Position numbers and translations under genes: made by a program. The notes below the pieces were generated by a model. The model had not been told where the DNA came from and searched no databases. It worked only from the letters and a program-made list of their open reading frames with translations. Of a stretch of 58,448 bases of DNA, positions 43,165-50,465 are shown in pieces (the stretch's first letter is position 1; each line of letters begins with the position of its first letter). Source of the stretch: Candidatus Firestoneibacteriota bacterium (GTDB taxonomy: Bacteria; Oederibacteriota; D2-FULL-39-29); assembly GCA_903891415.1 (NCBI GenBank), contig CAITEH010000018.1, forward strand, positions 1-58,448. The letters run 5' to 3'.

Positions 43165-43551
43165 TTACTTTTTGTTCTCTTCTTTCCTGTCAGCTGTTTT
43201 CTTGCAGGAGGCCGCGATGATAGCGTCTTTTGTTTTATTATACCACTGTAATTCTATACTGTCCCCGGCTTTCAGGTCCTTAAAATACTTGTCTTTCACC
43301 TCGTGCCAGATATAGTTTTGTTTAACTTTTATCTTTTTACCGTCTTGTTCCGCCTCAAGTTCCAAAATAAAAGTTCTTTTCTCCGGGTCTATAGTGATTA
43401 TTACCCCTGCTTCTTTATGGGTTACCGACGGCTGCTTTGCGGCTTTTTTGTCCCCGCCTTTTACCTCCCCGGTCACTTCGGAAGTTAAGCAGTAGGAATT
43501 GACTGCGGAGATAAACAGAACTGCCAGAAAACCGGCGCTTATTTTTTTCAT
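43165..43551 (-). CDS. Small secreted protein of unknown function
   Basis: 128 residues, the only confident minus-strand gene besides the transposase. Signal peptide (KKISAGFLAVLFISAVNSYC), a Lys-rich linker, then a small beta-rich region (GVIITIDPEKRTFILELE). The C-terminus is Lys/Glu-rich. It converges with pflA, 11 bases apart. A good promoter lies upstream. No family recognised. Confidence 0.7.
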   Translation of the reverse strand: MKKISAGFLAVLFISAVNSYCLTSEVTGEVKGGDKKAAKQPSVTHKEAGVIITIDPEKRTFILELEAEQDGKKIKVKQNYIWHEVKDKYFKDLKAGDSIELQWYNKTKDAIIAASCKKTADRKEENKK

Positions 43552-43605
43552 TTAGGCCTCCCCGGCTAGTGCTTGGGCGGTGTTATTTTTCCGCCGTCAG
43601 ACACT

Positions 43606-43634
43606 AATATATTAAAGTAATATATCAAAGTCAA
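43606..43634 (-). promoter_or_regulatory. Promoter with inverted repeat for the secreted protein
   Basis: On the minus strand TTGACT (43634-43629), 17-base spacer, TATATT (43611-43606). TATATTA-AAG-TAATATA (43608-43624) overlaps it as a perfect palindrome, a possible regulator site. A GGCGG/CCGCC hairpin (43577-43595) falls in the 5' leader. Confidence 0.55.
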
Positions 43635-43682
43635 CAGAAAGAACTTAATTATCCTCCGGGTTCTTTACAGAGCTGTGACATC

Positions 43683-43706
43683 AGGGGCGACTTTGAAGCC
43701 CCTTTT
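43683..43706 (+). other. Hairpin with short T tract upstream of rhamnose isomerase
   Basis: AGGGGC/GCCCCT stem with a nine-base loop followed by TTT. It looks like a weak terminator or leader structure about 60 bases before the gene; no + strand gene lies upstream for it to end. Confidence 0.35.
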
Positions 43707-43767
43707 ATGGTAAAATATCAGACAATAAAGCACCGGATAAATTCTATAATTAAGGAGACAGGGGAAG

Positions 43768-45030
43768 ATGACAGCTAAAATTTCCAAAGAATATGCTCTG
43801 GCAAAGGAAAGATATTCCGTTTCAGGCGTTGATACGGGTGCGGCTCTGAAGAAGCTAAAAAAGGTGAGTTTGTCGCTTCATTGCTGGCAGGGTGATGATG
43901 TTTCCGGCTTTGAGAAGGAGGATTCCGCGCTTACTTCCGGCGGTTGTTTGGTCACCGGTAACCGTTTTGGCAAGGCAAGGACTCCGGATGCCTTGCGCCA
44001 GGATCTTGAAAAAGCCTTATCACTCATTCCGGGTAAACACCGGGTAAATCTTCACGCCATCTATGGTGATTTCAGGTTTGAAAAGAGTGAAAGGAACGAA
44101 GTAAAAAGGGAAAATTTTACCTCCTGGGTCGCCTGGGCAAAGAATAAAGGCCTGAAACTTGATTTTAACTCCACGTTCTTTTCACATCCCAAAGCGGCTG
44201 AAGGTTTTACCTTAAGCAGCAAGGATCCCTCCATCAGGTCTTTCTGGATAGAACATGCAAAGAAATGCCGCGATATCTCCTCCTGGTTCGGAAGATCGCT
44301 TGGCGGCAGCTGTGTCCATAATCTTTGGATACCTGACGGTATGAAGGACCTGACAGTTGACAAAAGAGGGTACAGGCAGAATCTCTTAAAGTCCCTGGAC
44401 AGTATCTACGCGCAGAAATTTCCCGCCGGGACTATTAAGGACGCCGTTGAGTCAAAGCTCTTCGGTATCGGCAGTGAATCCTTTGTGACCGGTTCGCTGG
44501 AATTCTATCTTGCGTACTCACTAAAGAAAAACCTGATGCTTTGTTTGGATATGGGGCATTACCATCCGACAGAAAGCGTCGCTGATAAGATATCTTCGCT
44601 CTTGCTTTTCCAGAAGGAGATATTGCTCCATGTGAGCCGGGGCGTCAGATGGGACTCCGACCATGTGGTCATTTTTGACGATAACTTAAAAGAATTGCTG
44701 TTTGAAGTCAAGCGCAATGATGCTTTTGAAAGGGTTTGCCTTGCCCTGGATTATTTTGATGCTTCAATAAACAGGATAGGGGCCTGGGTCATAGGCGCGA
44801 GAGCTACTCAAAAAGCTATTCTTAACGCTTTACTTGAACCCACTTCGAAGCTTATCAAGGTTGAAGAGAGCGGTGATTATTTTAGCCGCCTGGCGCTCCT
44901 GGAAGAACAAAAAGCGATGCCGCTGGGCGCCGTCTGGAACTACTACTGCGAACAGGAAGGCGTGCCTTCCGGTGATAAATGGATCGGCGAGGTCCTGGCC
45001 TACGAGAAGGAAGTTCTCTCGAAGAGATAG
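43768..45030 (+). CDS. rhaA: L-rhamnose isomerase
   Basis: 420 residues, normal length. Converts L-rhamnose to L-rhamnulose, a metal-dependent TIM-barrel enzyme. Characteristic blocks are LSLHCWQGDDVSGFE, GGSCVHNLWIPDGMKD, LCLDMGHYHPTE, and HVSRGVRWDSDHVV (metal ligands). No kinase, aldolase or transporter gene is nearby. GGAGACAGGGG lies before the start. Confidence 0.93.
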   Translation: MTAKISKEYALAKERYSVSGVDTGAALKKLKKVSLSLHCWQGDDVSGFEKEDSALTSGGCLVTGNRFGKARTPDALRQDLEKALSLIPGKHRVNLHAIYGDFRFEKSERNEVKRENFTSWVAWAKNKGLKLDFNSTFFSHPKAAEGFTLSSKDPSIRSFWIEHAKKCRDISSWFGRSLGGSCVHNLWIPDGMKDLTVDKRGYRQNLLKSLDSIYAQKFPAGTIKDAVESKLFGIGSESFVTGSLEFYLAYSLKKNLMLCLDMGHYHPTESVADKISSLLLFQKEILLHVSRGVRWDSDHVVIFDDNLKELLFEVKRNDAFERVCLALDYFDASINRIGAWVIGARATQKAILNALLEPTSKLIKVEESGDYFSRLALLEEQKAMPLGAVWNYYCEQEGVPSGDKWIGEVLAYEKEVLSKR

Positions 45031-45061
45031 CAGGAAAGCAAAGAAGTATTTTTTTCGTTTC

Positions 45062-45178
45062 GGCCCTTAAAGACCTTTTAGCCCTTACGGACCTTATGGA
45101 CTTTACGGACTTTACGAACCTTATGGACCTTACAGACCTTATAGACCTTATGGACTTTATGGACTTTATGGACAATCG
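45062..45178 (+). repeat. 9-base tandem repeat, about twelve units
   Basis: The clearest array of the RGACYTTAY family. From 45089: GGACCTTAT, GGACTTTAC, GGACTTTAC, GAACCTTAT, GGACCTTAC, AGACCTTAT, AGACCTTAT, GGACTTTAT, GGACTTTAT; weaker units continue left to 45062. Period nine keeps frame and creates an accidental DLMDFTDF-like ORF. It sits between rhaA and the next gene. Confidence 0.9.
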
Positions 45179-45196
45179 CATTTTCATGGGGGTTTT

Positions 45197-45733
45197 GTGG
45201 AAAAAAACACCAATAGCTGCAAGGATACCGATAATTGCCGGATAGAATACTCGGCGCTTCATGTCTGGCTGGATAATCTTCCCTATATAATAATGGTGTT
45301 TTTGGGCTCTCTTATGATAGGCCTGGCTTTTGATAAACTGCTTGCGGTATTATTTATCCTGTACGGAGCGGCCGGGACCCTCTGGTTCATTGTCTTTATC
45401 TGTCCTTACTGCCATTATTACGGTTCCAGGGCCTGTCCCTGCGGGTACGGGGTCTTAAGCAAAAAAATAGCCCCGAAAAAAGATGAAAACAGGTTTCATT
45501 CTGTTTTTAAAAGGAACATCAGCGCTATTGTTCCTATCTGGCTGCTTCCGCTGGTCGCGGGCATATACAATATGTTCAATGTGTTTTCTGTCAGGATGCT
45601 GATACTTGCGATTATTTTTATAGCGGATTCCTACGTCATACTGCCCTGGATCTCGAGAAAGTACGGCTGCGTGAACTGTCCTAATAAAGCAGAATGCCCC
45701 TGGATGGGCACCGGCAAGAAAAAAGCAGCTTAG
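45197..45733 (+). CDS. Cys-rich four-helix membrane protein, unknown
   Basis: 178 residues with a GTG start. Four membrane helices (about 23-45, 50-70, 110-130, 138-156). A Cys-rich loop after helix 2 (CPYCHYYGSRACPCGYG) and a C-terminal cluster (CVNCPNKAECPWMG) may bind an iron-sulfur cluster or zinc. No family recognised. The stop codon lies inside the putative leader hairpin of crcB. Confidence 0.75.
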   Translation: MEKNTNSCKDTDNCRIEYSALHVWLDNLPYIIMVFLGSLMIGLAFDKLLAVLFILYGAAGTLWFIVFICPYCHYYGSRACPCGYGVLSKKIAPKKDENRFHSVFKRNISAIVPIWLLPLVAGIYNMFNVFSVRMLILAIIFIADSYVILPWISRKYGCVNCPNKAECPWMGTGKKKAA

Positions 45734-45784
45734 GTAACAGCTGCCTTAAAATACCGGGTTATACACGGCTGATAACTCCTGTTA
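45725..45784 (+). promoter_or_regulatory. Structured crcB leader, possible fluoride riboswitch
   Basis: GCAGCT (45725-45730) pairs perfectly with AGCTGC (45739-45744) around an eight-base loop. A CCG/CGG hairpin (45754-45768) is followed by GGCTGATAACTCCTG, close to the 3' signature of crcB-type fluoride riboswitches. The expected GGAG-CTCC pseudoknot is only partly met (AGG with CCT), and TAACAG/CTGTTA could form instead. Position 17 bases before crcB supports it. Confidence 0.3.
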
Positions 45785-45800
45785 AGAAAGGCGGTAATTT

Positions 45801-46187
45801 ATGTTAAGGTATTTTTTTGTGGCACTGGGAGGAGCTCTGGGCAGTGTATTCCGCTACGCGGTTTCCGGCCTCGATTTTAAGATCTCAAACGGTATATTCC
45901 CTTCCAGCACCCTGCTGGTAAATCTTTCCGGTTCCCTGCTCATAGGCCTGTTATGGGGTTTTTTTGAGCGCTTTGAATTTTCGCCGCTCCTGAGAGTTTT
46001 CCTTTTTGTCGGTATCCTGGGCGGGTTCACTACTTTTTCGTCTTTCAGTTTGGAAAACTTCAATCTTATCCGCGACGGCGAAATAAAAACGGCCGTTATC
46101 TACATCCTGATAACCAATTTAGGCGGGCTTGCCCTTGCCTTTTTCGGGTATTTTATTGCAAGGTTTTTAACAAACCTTGCGCGGTAG
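45801..46187 (+). CDS. crcB: Fluoride exporter CrcB (Fluc)
   Basis: 128 residues with four helices. A dual-topology fluoride channel that protects against fluoride. Motifs GGALGSVFRYAVSG, NLSGSLLIGLLWG and GILGGFTTFSSFSLE are diagnostic. Paired with a DUF190 gene, as in many bacteria. Confidence 0.94.
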   Translation: MLRYFFVALGGALGSVFRYAVSGLDFKISNGIFPSSTLLVNLSGSLLIGLLWGFFERFEFSPLLRVFLFVGILGGFTTFSSFSLENFNLIRDGEIKTAVIYILITNLGGLALAFFGYFIARFLTNLAR

Positions 46188-46260
46188 TACAAAAAGTTTA
46201 AAAATCACCGGAACCAAACAGTTTTAAGATCAGTGGAATCGCTTTACAAAGGGGGCTAAA

Positions 46261-46599
46261 ATGAAATTACCGGAAGAAGGAATGCTGCTAAGGATCTTTA
46301 TCGGCGAATCCGACCACTATGAAGGCCAGGCGCTTTACGAATACATAGTGCTTAAAGCAAGGGAGCTGAACCTTGCCGGAGCGACGGTAACCAGGGGGAT
46401 CATGGGTTTTGGCGCGGACAGCCGCGTGCATACAGCCAAGCTGCTCCGGCTTTCGGAAGATCTTCCGGTCGTAATAGAACTGGTGGATACCGAAGAAAAC
46501 CTGAATAAGCTTATGCCGTTCCTTGATAAGTCGGTGATCGAGGGGCTTATTACCAGAGAAAAAGTAAGAGTTTTGAAGTACAGGCATAAAAACGCTTAA
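46261..46599 (+). CDS. DUF190 family protein
   Basis: 112 residues, a PII-like fold family that often accompanies crcB. The pattern EGMLLRIFIGESDHYEGQALYEYIV and GATVTRGIMGFG is typical. Probably a ligand-binding regulator of fluoride handling; exact role unknown. GGGGG site before ATG. Confidence 0.9.
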   Translation: MKLPEEGMLLRIFIGESDHYEGQALYEYIVLKARELNLAGATVTRGIMGFGADSRVHTAKLLRLSEDLPVVIELVDTEENLNKLMPFLDKSVIEGLITREKVRVLKYRHKNA

Positions 46600-46779
46600 A
46601 GGCCTGTTGAATAGCTTTAAGGTTTGATGAAAATATTCAAGGTATGAAAGGGTTTTTAAGCCTCTTCCTTTAGCTCCGTAATGTCCTGCCTTGCTGCTTT
46701 ATTTTTCCTGGCTTTTTTAGGCCCGGAAGCCAAAAAAAATTCGCGTAAACCGCAGAAGCGCTGTTTCCGGACTTTAGAG

Positions 46780-46808
46780 TTGACAAAACGGCCGGGTTAT
46801 GTTACTAT
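46780..46808 (+). promoter_or_regulatory. Promoter of the ars-hgc operon
   Basis: Consensus TTGACA (46780-46785), exact 17-base spacer, TACTAT (46803-46808). The region 46600-46779 has no gene; a TGGCTT/AAGCCA hairpin lies at about 46709-46732. Confidence 0.8.
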
Positions 46809-46828
46809 GTGAGTAAATAGTCACATAG
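46805..46828 (+). promoter_or_regulatory. ArsR operator overlapping the -10 box
   Basis: Perfect inverted repeat CTATGTGA (46805-46812), eight-base centre, TCACATAG (46821-46828). It covers the end of the -10 box and the transcription start, a classic repressor site for the ArsR encoded 14 bases downstream. Confidence 0.75.
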
Positions 46829-46841
46829 TTGGAGGCCGTAA

Positions 46842-47177
46842 GTGAAAAAGACCGCTGAAAAAGACGAGCTCTACGCCCTGCAGGCCGCGGTATTGCAGGC
46901 GCTTGCCCATCCCCTGCGCCTTAAGATAGTCGACTTTCTTTCCGGCGGGGAAAAATGCGTCTGCGAGATAGTTAAAATAGCGGGCGGAGAGCGGACTAAT
47001 ATCTCCAAGCATCTCTCCATTCTTCAAAAAGCGGACATCCTTTCCTCCAGAAAAGACGGTTTGTGGGTTTATTATAAGGTAAATATGTGCTGCGTGAACA
47101 ATTTTCTCTCCTGTGCAAAAGAAATAATCAAGCACCATCTTAAAAAGAGAATGATATTGCTTAAAGGAAGGAAATAA
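46842..47177 (+). CDS. arsR: ArsR-family metalloid-responsive repressor
   Basis: 111 residues, winged helix-turn-helix. [21 protein letters not shown] contains the CVC pair used for As(III) binding in helix alpha-3; a third Cys may come from [11 protein letters not shown]. On binding arsenite (or a similar thiophilic metal) it leaves DNA. GTG start with GGAGG. The stop overlaps the exporter start by one base. Confidence 0.92.
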   Translation: MKKTAEKDELYALQAAVLQALAHPLRLKIVDFLSGGEKCVCEIVKIAGGERTNISKHLSILQKADILSSRKDGLWVYYKVNMCCVNNFLSCAKEIIKHHLKKRMILLKGRK

Positions 47178-48229
47178 TGTCCGGTATCTTAAAAAAACTT
47201 TCATTTCTTGACAGGTATCTGACGCTTTGGATATTTCTGGCAATGGCGCTAGGGGTATTGGCCGGCTATTTCATTCCGGGGGTGGAAGGGTTTGTGAACA
47301 GTTTTTCCGTCGGAACCACGAATGTTCCCATCGCCATCGGACTTATTCTAATGATGTACCCGCCTTTTGCTAAAGTAAAATATGAAGAGCTGGGGGACGT
47401 GTTCAGGAATAAAAAGGTGCTGGGCCTTTCCCTGGTGCAAAACTGGGTGATAGGGCCGGTTCTAATGTTCTTGCTTGCAATTGTTTTCCTGCGGGGTTAT
47501 CCGGAATATATGGCCGGGCTTATTCTGATCGGCCTGGCGCGCTGTATAGCGATGGTAATCGTCTGGAACGAACTGGCAAAAGGCGACACGGAGTATGCAG
47601 CCGGGCTTGTGGCTTTTAACAGCGTCTTTCAGGTACTTTTTTATAGCGTTTATGCCTGGGTTTTTATTACTGTTCTGCCTCCTTTTTTTGGATTAAAAGG
47701 GTCTAGCGTTGACATAAGTATCGGGCAGATAGCAAAAAGTGTTTTTATCTATCTTGGCATACCTTTCTTTGCCGGTGCGTTAACAAGGTTCATCGTTTTA
47801 AAGTTCAAAAGCAAGGAATGGTATCATTCAAAATTTGTCCCTGTTATTAGCCCGCTTACTCTTATAGCCTTGTTGTTTACCATCGTTGTAATGTTCAGCC
47901 TGAAGGGCAGTTTGATAGTTAAGATCCCGCTGGATGTCCTAAGAATAGCTGTTCCGCTCTTGATCTACTTTATTGTAATGTTCCTTGTAAGCTTCTGGAT
48001 GGGGAAGAAGATAGGCGCTGATTATTCAAAGACCACAACGCTGGCTTTTACCGCCGCAAGCAATAATTTTGAGCTGGCGATCGCCGTAGCAGTTGCCGTC
48101 TTTGGTATTGGTTCTGGTGCTGCTTTTGCAGCTGTGATCGGCCCTCTTGTGGAAGTTCCGGTAATGATCGGTTTGGTGAATGTTGCCTTCTGGTTTCAGA
48201 GAAAATATTATATTGCGGGCCGGCAATAA
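47177..48229 (+). CDS. acr3: ACR3-type arsenite efflux transporter
   Basis: 350 residues with ten membrane helices. Exports As(III) across the inner membrane. Family blocks are [40 protein letters not shown] (catalytic Cys) and [20 protein letters not shown]. Standard length. Often annotated arsB, but the sequence is of ACR3 type. Confidence 0.94.
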   Translation: MSGILKKLSFLDRYLTLWIFLAMALGVLAGYFIPGVEGFVNSFSVGTTNVPIAIGLILMMYPPFAKVKYEELGDVFRNKKVLGLSLVQNWVIGPVLMFLLAIVFLRGYPEYMAGLILIGLARCIAMVIVWNELAKGDTEYAAGLVAFNSVFQVLFYSVYAWVFITVLPPFFGLKGSSVDISIGQIAKSVFIYLGIPFFAGALTRFIVLKFKSKEWYHSKFVPVISPLTLIALLFTIVVMFSLKGSLIVKIPLDVLRIAVPLLIYFIVMFLVSFWMGKKIGADYSKTTTLAFTAASNNFELAIAVAVAVFGIGSGAAFAAVIGPLVEVPVMIGLVNVAFWFQRKYYIAGRQ

Positions 48230-48294
48230 TATGCTCTTTAGGACGTGGTAATTTATTAATTGTAAAATTGAGTATTTCTCAAGTTTCGAAATAC

Positions 48295-48373
48295 GCTCGA
48301 TGAATCGAGCAACTACAAGTACTTTTGTAGTTGCCTGATTCATCAGGCGCTTTTACGGTAAAGCCGTAAAAGC
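48295..48373 (+). repeat. Four abutting perfect hairpins between acr3 and arsC
   Basis: Stems: GCTCGAT/ATCGAGC (48295-48310), GCAACTACAA/TTGTAGTTGC (48309-48334), GCCTGAT/ATCAGGC (48333-48348), GCTTTTACGG/CCGTAAAAGC (48349-48373). All are perfect; the first three share two-base junctions and the fourth abuts. No T tract follows, so it is not a plain terminator. May act as an mRNA processing or stability element, or be a REP-like element. Confidence 0.9.
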
Positions 48374-48426
48374 ATTTTCTGATCTGCACAGTGGAGGGAA
48401 CAAGTATTGAATGTTTGAGGTAAAAT

Positions 48427-48858
48427 ATGGAAAAAAATAGTATTACAAAAAAGAAAGTGCTGTTCCTCTGTACCGGCAATTCCGCCAGAAGTCAGATCGC
48501 TGAAGGTTACTTGCGAAACCGCGCAGGCGGTCAATATGAAGTTTTTAGTGCGGGCATCAGGCCTGCGGGTTTAAATTTCCTGGCAGTAAAGCATATGGCA
48601 GAGGAAGGGATAGATATTTCAAAACAATATTCTAAAGCGGTGGAAGAGTTTAAAGACAACCGGTTTGATTATGTTATTACTCTTTGTGATAATGCAAAAG
48701 AAACTTGTCCGGTTTTTCCCGGAAAATACAAAAGCCTTCATTGGAGCATAAAAGATCCCGCTATAAATGGGACCGCGAAAGAAAAACACGCTGCTTTTCA
48801 TGAAGCGGTCGGGCATATTAAACAAAAAATACGGAGTTTTTTAAAAGAGGAAGAATAA
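48427..48858 (+). CDS. arsC: Arsenate reductase, thioredoxin-coupled type
   Basis: 143 residues of the low-molecular-weight phosphatase fold. VLFLCTGNSARSQIAEGYLR has the CX5R loop with the nucleophilic Cys; two further cysteines (TLCDNAKETCPVFPG) are placed as in S. aureus-type ArsC for the thioredoxin relay. Reduces As(V) to As(III) for ACR3. GAGG precedes ATG. Confidence 0.94.
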   Translation: MEKNSITKKKVLFLCTGNSARSQIAEGYLRNRAGGQYEVFSAGIRPAGLNFLAVKHMAEEGIDISKQYSKAVEEFKDNRFDYVITLCDNAKETCPVFPGKYKSLHWSIKDPAINGTAKEKHAAFHEAVGHIKQKIRSFLKEEE

Positions 48859-48859
48859 A

Positions 48860-50095
48860 ATGAAGGAACTAAAGATATTTGGATCAATTTTGGCGGTGTT
48901 TCTGGCCTTTTATTTTGTCCCTTTTCAAAATCCTGTAGTTTCCGGGGCGGTAGGGGAAGCTCTGCTTATGACCAAAGACTATGCAAGGAACCATGTGCTG
49001 CTTTGCCTTTTGCCGGCTTTTTTCATCGCCGGCGCGATCTCTGTTTTTATACGGCAGCAAGCGGTACTGAAATATCTCGGGGCTAAAGCGAACAAAGTGC
49101 TTTCCTACGGGGTGGCTTCCATTTCCGGCACCATTCTCGCGGTCTGCTCCTGCACGGTGCTTCCGCTTTTTGCGAGTATTTATAAAAGAGGAGCGGGGCT
49201 CGGGCCCGCTACGGCATTCTTATATTCCGGCCCTGCCATAAATATCCTGGCAATAATACTTACTGCCAGGGTGCTGGGAATGGAAATGGGTGTAGCAAGA
49301 GCGGTTGGTGCTATTAGTTTTTCCGTTATAATAGGCCTGATCATGCATTTTATATTTAAGGACGATGTGAACACAGAAACTGTCCTTGAGACGGCTGCTG
49401 AAGGCACGGAAACTGCCGGAATTAGCCGGCCCTTATGGAAAGACGGGGTATTTTTTGCTGTAATGGTTGCTCTCCTGGTATTTATGAACTGGAGCCGGAA
49501 TGGAGCGTGTCTTTGCGGCAGTGTGGACAGTATTCCGGAGCTTATTGGATGGCAGGGCGACGGAAGTTTCTTTGGAAAAGCATGGCAGTTTATTTTTTTA
49601 ATTAAATGGTATCTCAGCGCCGGTCTGTTTACCGCGCTCGGTTTTATTCTCTTTAAGTGGTTTAGCCGGGAGGAACTTAAGGACTGGATGTCCGCTACCT
49701 GGGGTTTCGCGAAGCAGATATTTCCTCTTCTTATAATAGGAATTCTTGCGGCGGGTTTTCTGTTTGGCCGGCCCGGCCACGAAGGGCTGATCCCTTCCTC
49801 CTGGATAGCTTCAGCAGTGGGCGGGAATAGTATCTTTGCAAATTTCTTTGCTTCGGTTGTCGGCGCTTTTATGTATATTGCCACGCTTACAGAAGTTCCC
49901 ATACTTCAGGGACTCATCGGGTCGGGCATGGGAAAAGGCCCGGCTCTCGCGCTGCTCCTTGCCGGCCCGGCCTTGAGTTTGCAGAGCATGCTGATACTGA
50001 ATACCATTATGGGTTTTAAGAAAACCGCTGTTTATGTGTCCCTTGTTGTAGTAATGTCCACAATTACTGGGTTCTTGTACGGAATGATATTATAA
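48860..50095 (+). CDS. ArsP/SO_0444-type permease (PF03773)
   Basis: 411 residues with about ten helices. CSCTVLPLFASIYKRGAGLG and FLYSGPAINILAIILTARVLG are typical of the DUF318 permeases found in ars operons. ArsP members export trivalent methylated arsenicals; whether this one does, or carries other organometals, is not shown by sequence. It starts one base after arsC. Confidence 0.88.
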   Translation: MKELKIFGSILAVFLAFYFVPFQNPVVSGAVGEALLMTKDYARNHVLLCLLPAFFIAGAISVFIRQQAVLKYLGAKANKVLSYGVASISGTILAVCSCTVLPLFASIYKRGAGLGPATAFLYSGPAINILAIILTARVLGMEMGVARAVGAISFSVIIGLIMHFIFKDDVNTETVLETAAEGTETAGISRPLWKDGVFFAVMVALLVFMNWSRNGACLCGSVDSIPELIGWQGDGSFFGKAWQFIFLIKWYLSAGLFTALGFILFKWFSREELKDWMSATWGFAKQIFPLLIIGILAAGFLFGRPGHEGLIPSSWIASAVGGNSIFANFFASVVGAFMYIATLTEVPILQGLIGSGMGKGPALALLLAGPALSLQSMLILNTIMGFKKTAVYVSLVVVMSTITGFLYGMIL

Positions 50096-50151
50096 ATAAT
50101 TTCTGATAGCTGATCACTAATAACTAATAGTGAAGAGTAATGGAGGAATTT

Positions 50152-50391
50152 ATGAAATTAGAGATTCTTGGAACAGGGTGCGCCAAATGCAAAAAACTTT
50201 TCGATTTAACGGCAGAAGCAGTTAAAGAACTTGGAATTGACACGATGCCGGTTAAGGTTGACAAGGTAGCTGATATTATGAAATATAATGTTATGCTGAC
50301 CCCCGCGCTTGTAATTAACGGAAAGGTTAAAGTAGCGGGAAGACTGCCGTCAAAAGAGGAGCTAACCGGCTGGCTAAATAGGGAAAAGTAA
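50152..50391 (+). CDS. Thioredoxin-like small redox protein
   Basis: 79 residues with a thioredoxin fold and CAKC active site (LGTGCAKCKKLFDL; C10, C13) and a cis-Pro region (NVMLTPALVINGKVKV). Such proteins recur in ars operons and likely feed ArsC with electrons. ATG at 50152 follows GGAGG; an upstream in-frame ATG at 50140 places that site inside the gene. Confidence 0.9.
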   Translation: MKLEILGTGCAKCKKLFDLTAEAVKELGIDTMPVKVDKVADIMKYNVMLTPALVINGKVKVAGRLPSKEELTGWLNREK

Positions 50392-50465
50392 GAGCTGCGG
50401 CGGTTATTGCTCTGCAGGGTACAGGGAAGAATTCTGTGCTTATCAAATATATCAGGAGAATAAAA

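Noticed and set aside
44979-45245. ORF encoding DLMDFTDFTNLMDL repeats
   Set aside because: Produced by the period-9 intergenic repeat; no ribosome site, and it overlaps the real gene at 45197.
46709-46732. Intrinsic terminator before arsR
   Set aside because: The TGGCTT/AAGCCA stem is followed by A residues on the + strand and lacks a T tract on either strand in the correct place.
48421-48426. TAAAAT as a promoter -10 box before arsC
   Set aside because: No -35 box at suitable distance; GAGG just upstream makes this a ribosome-site spacer.
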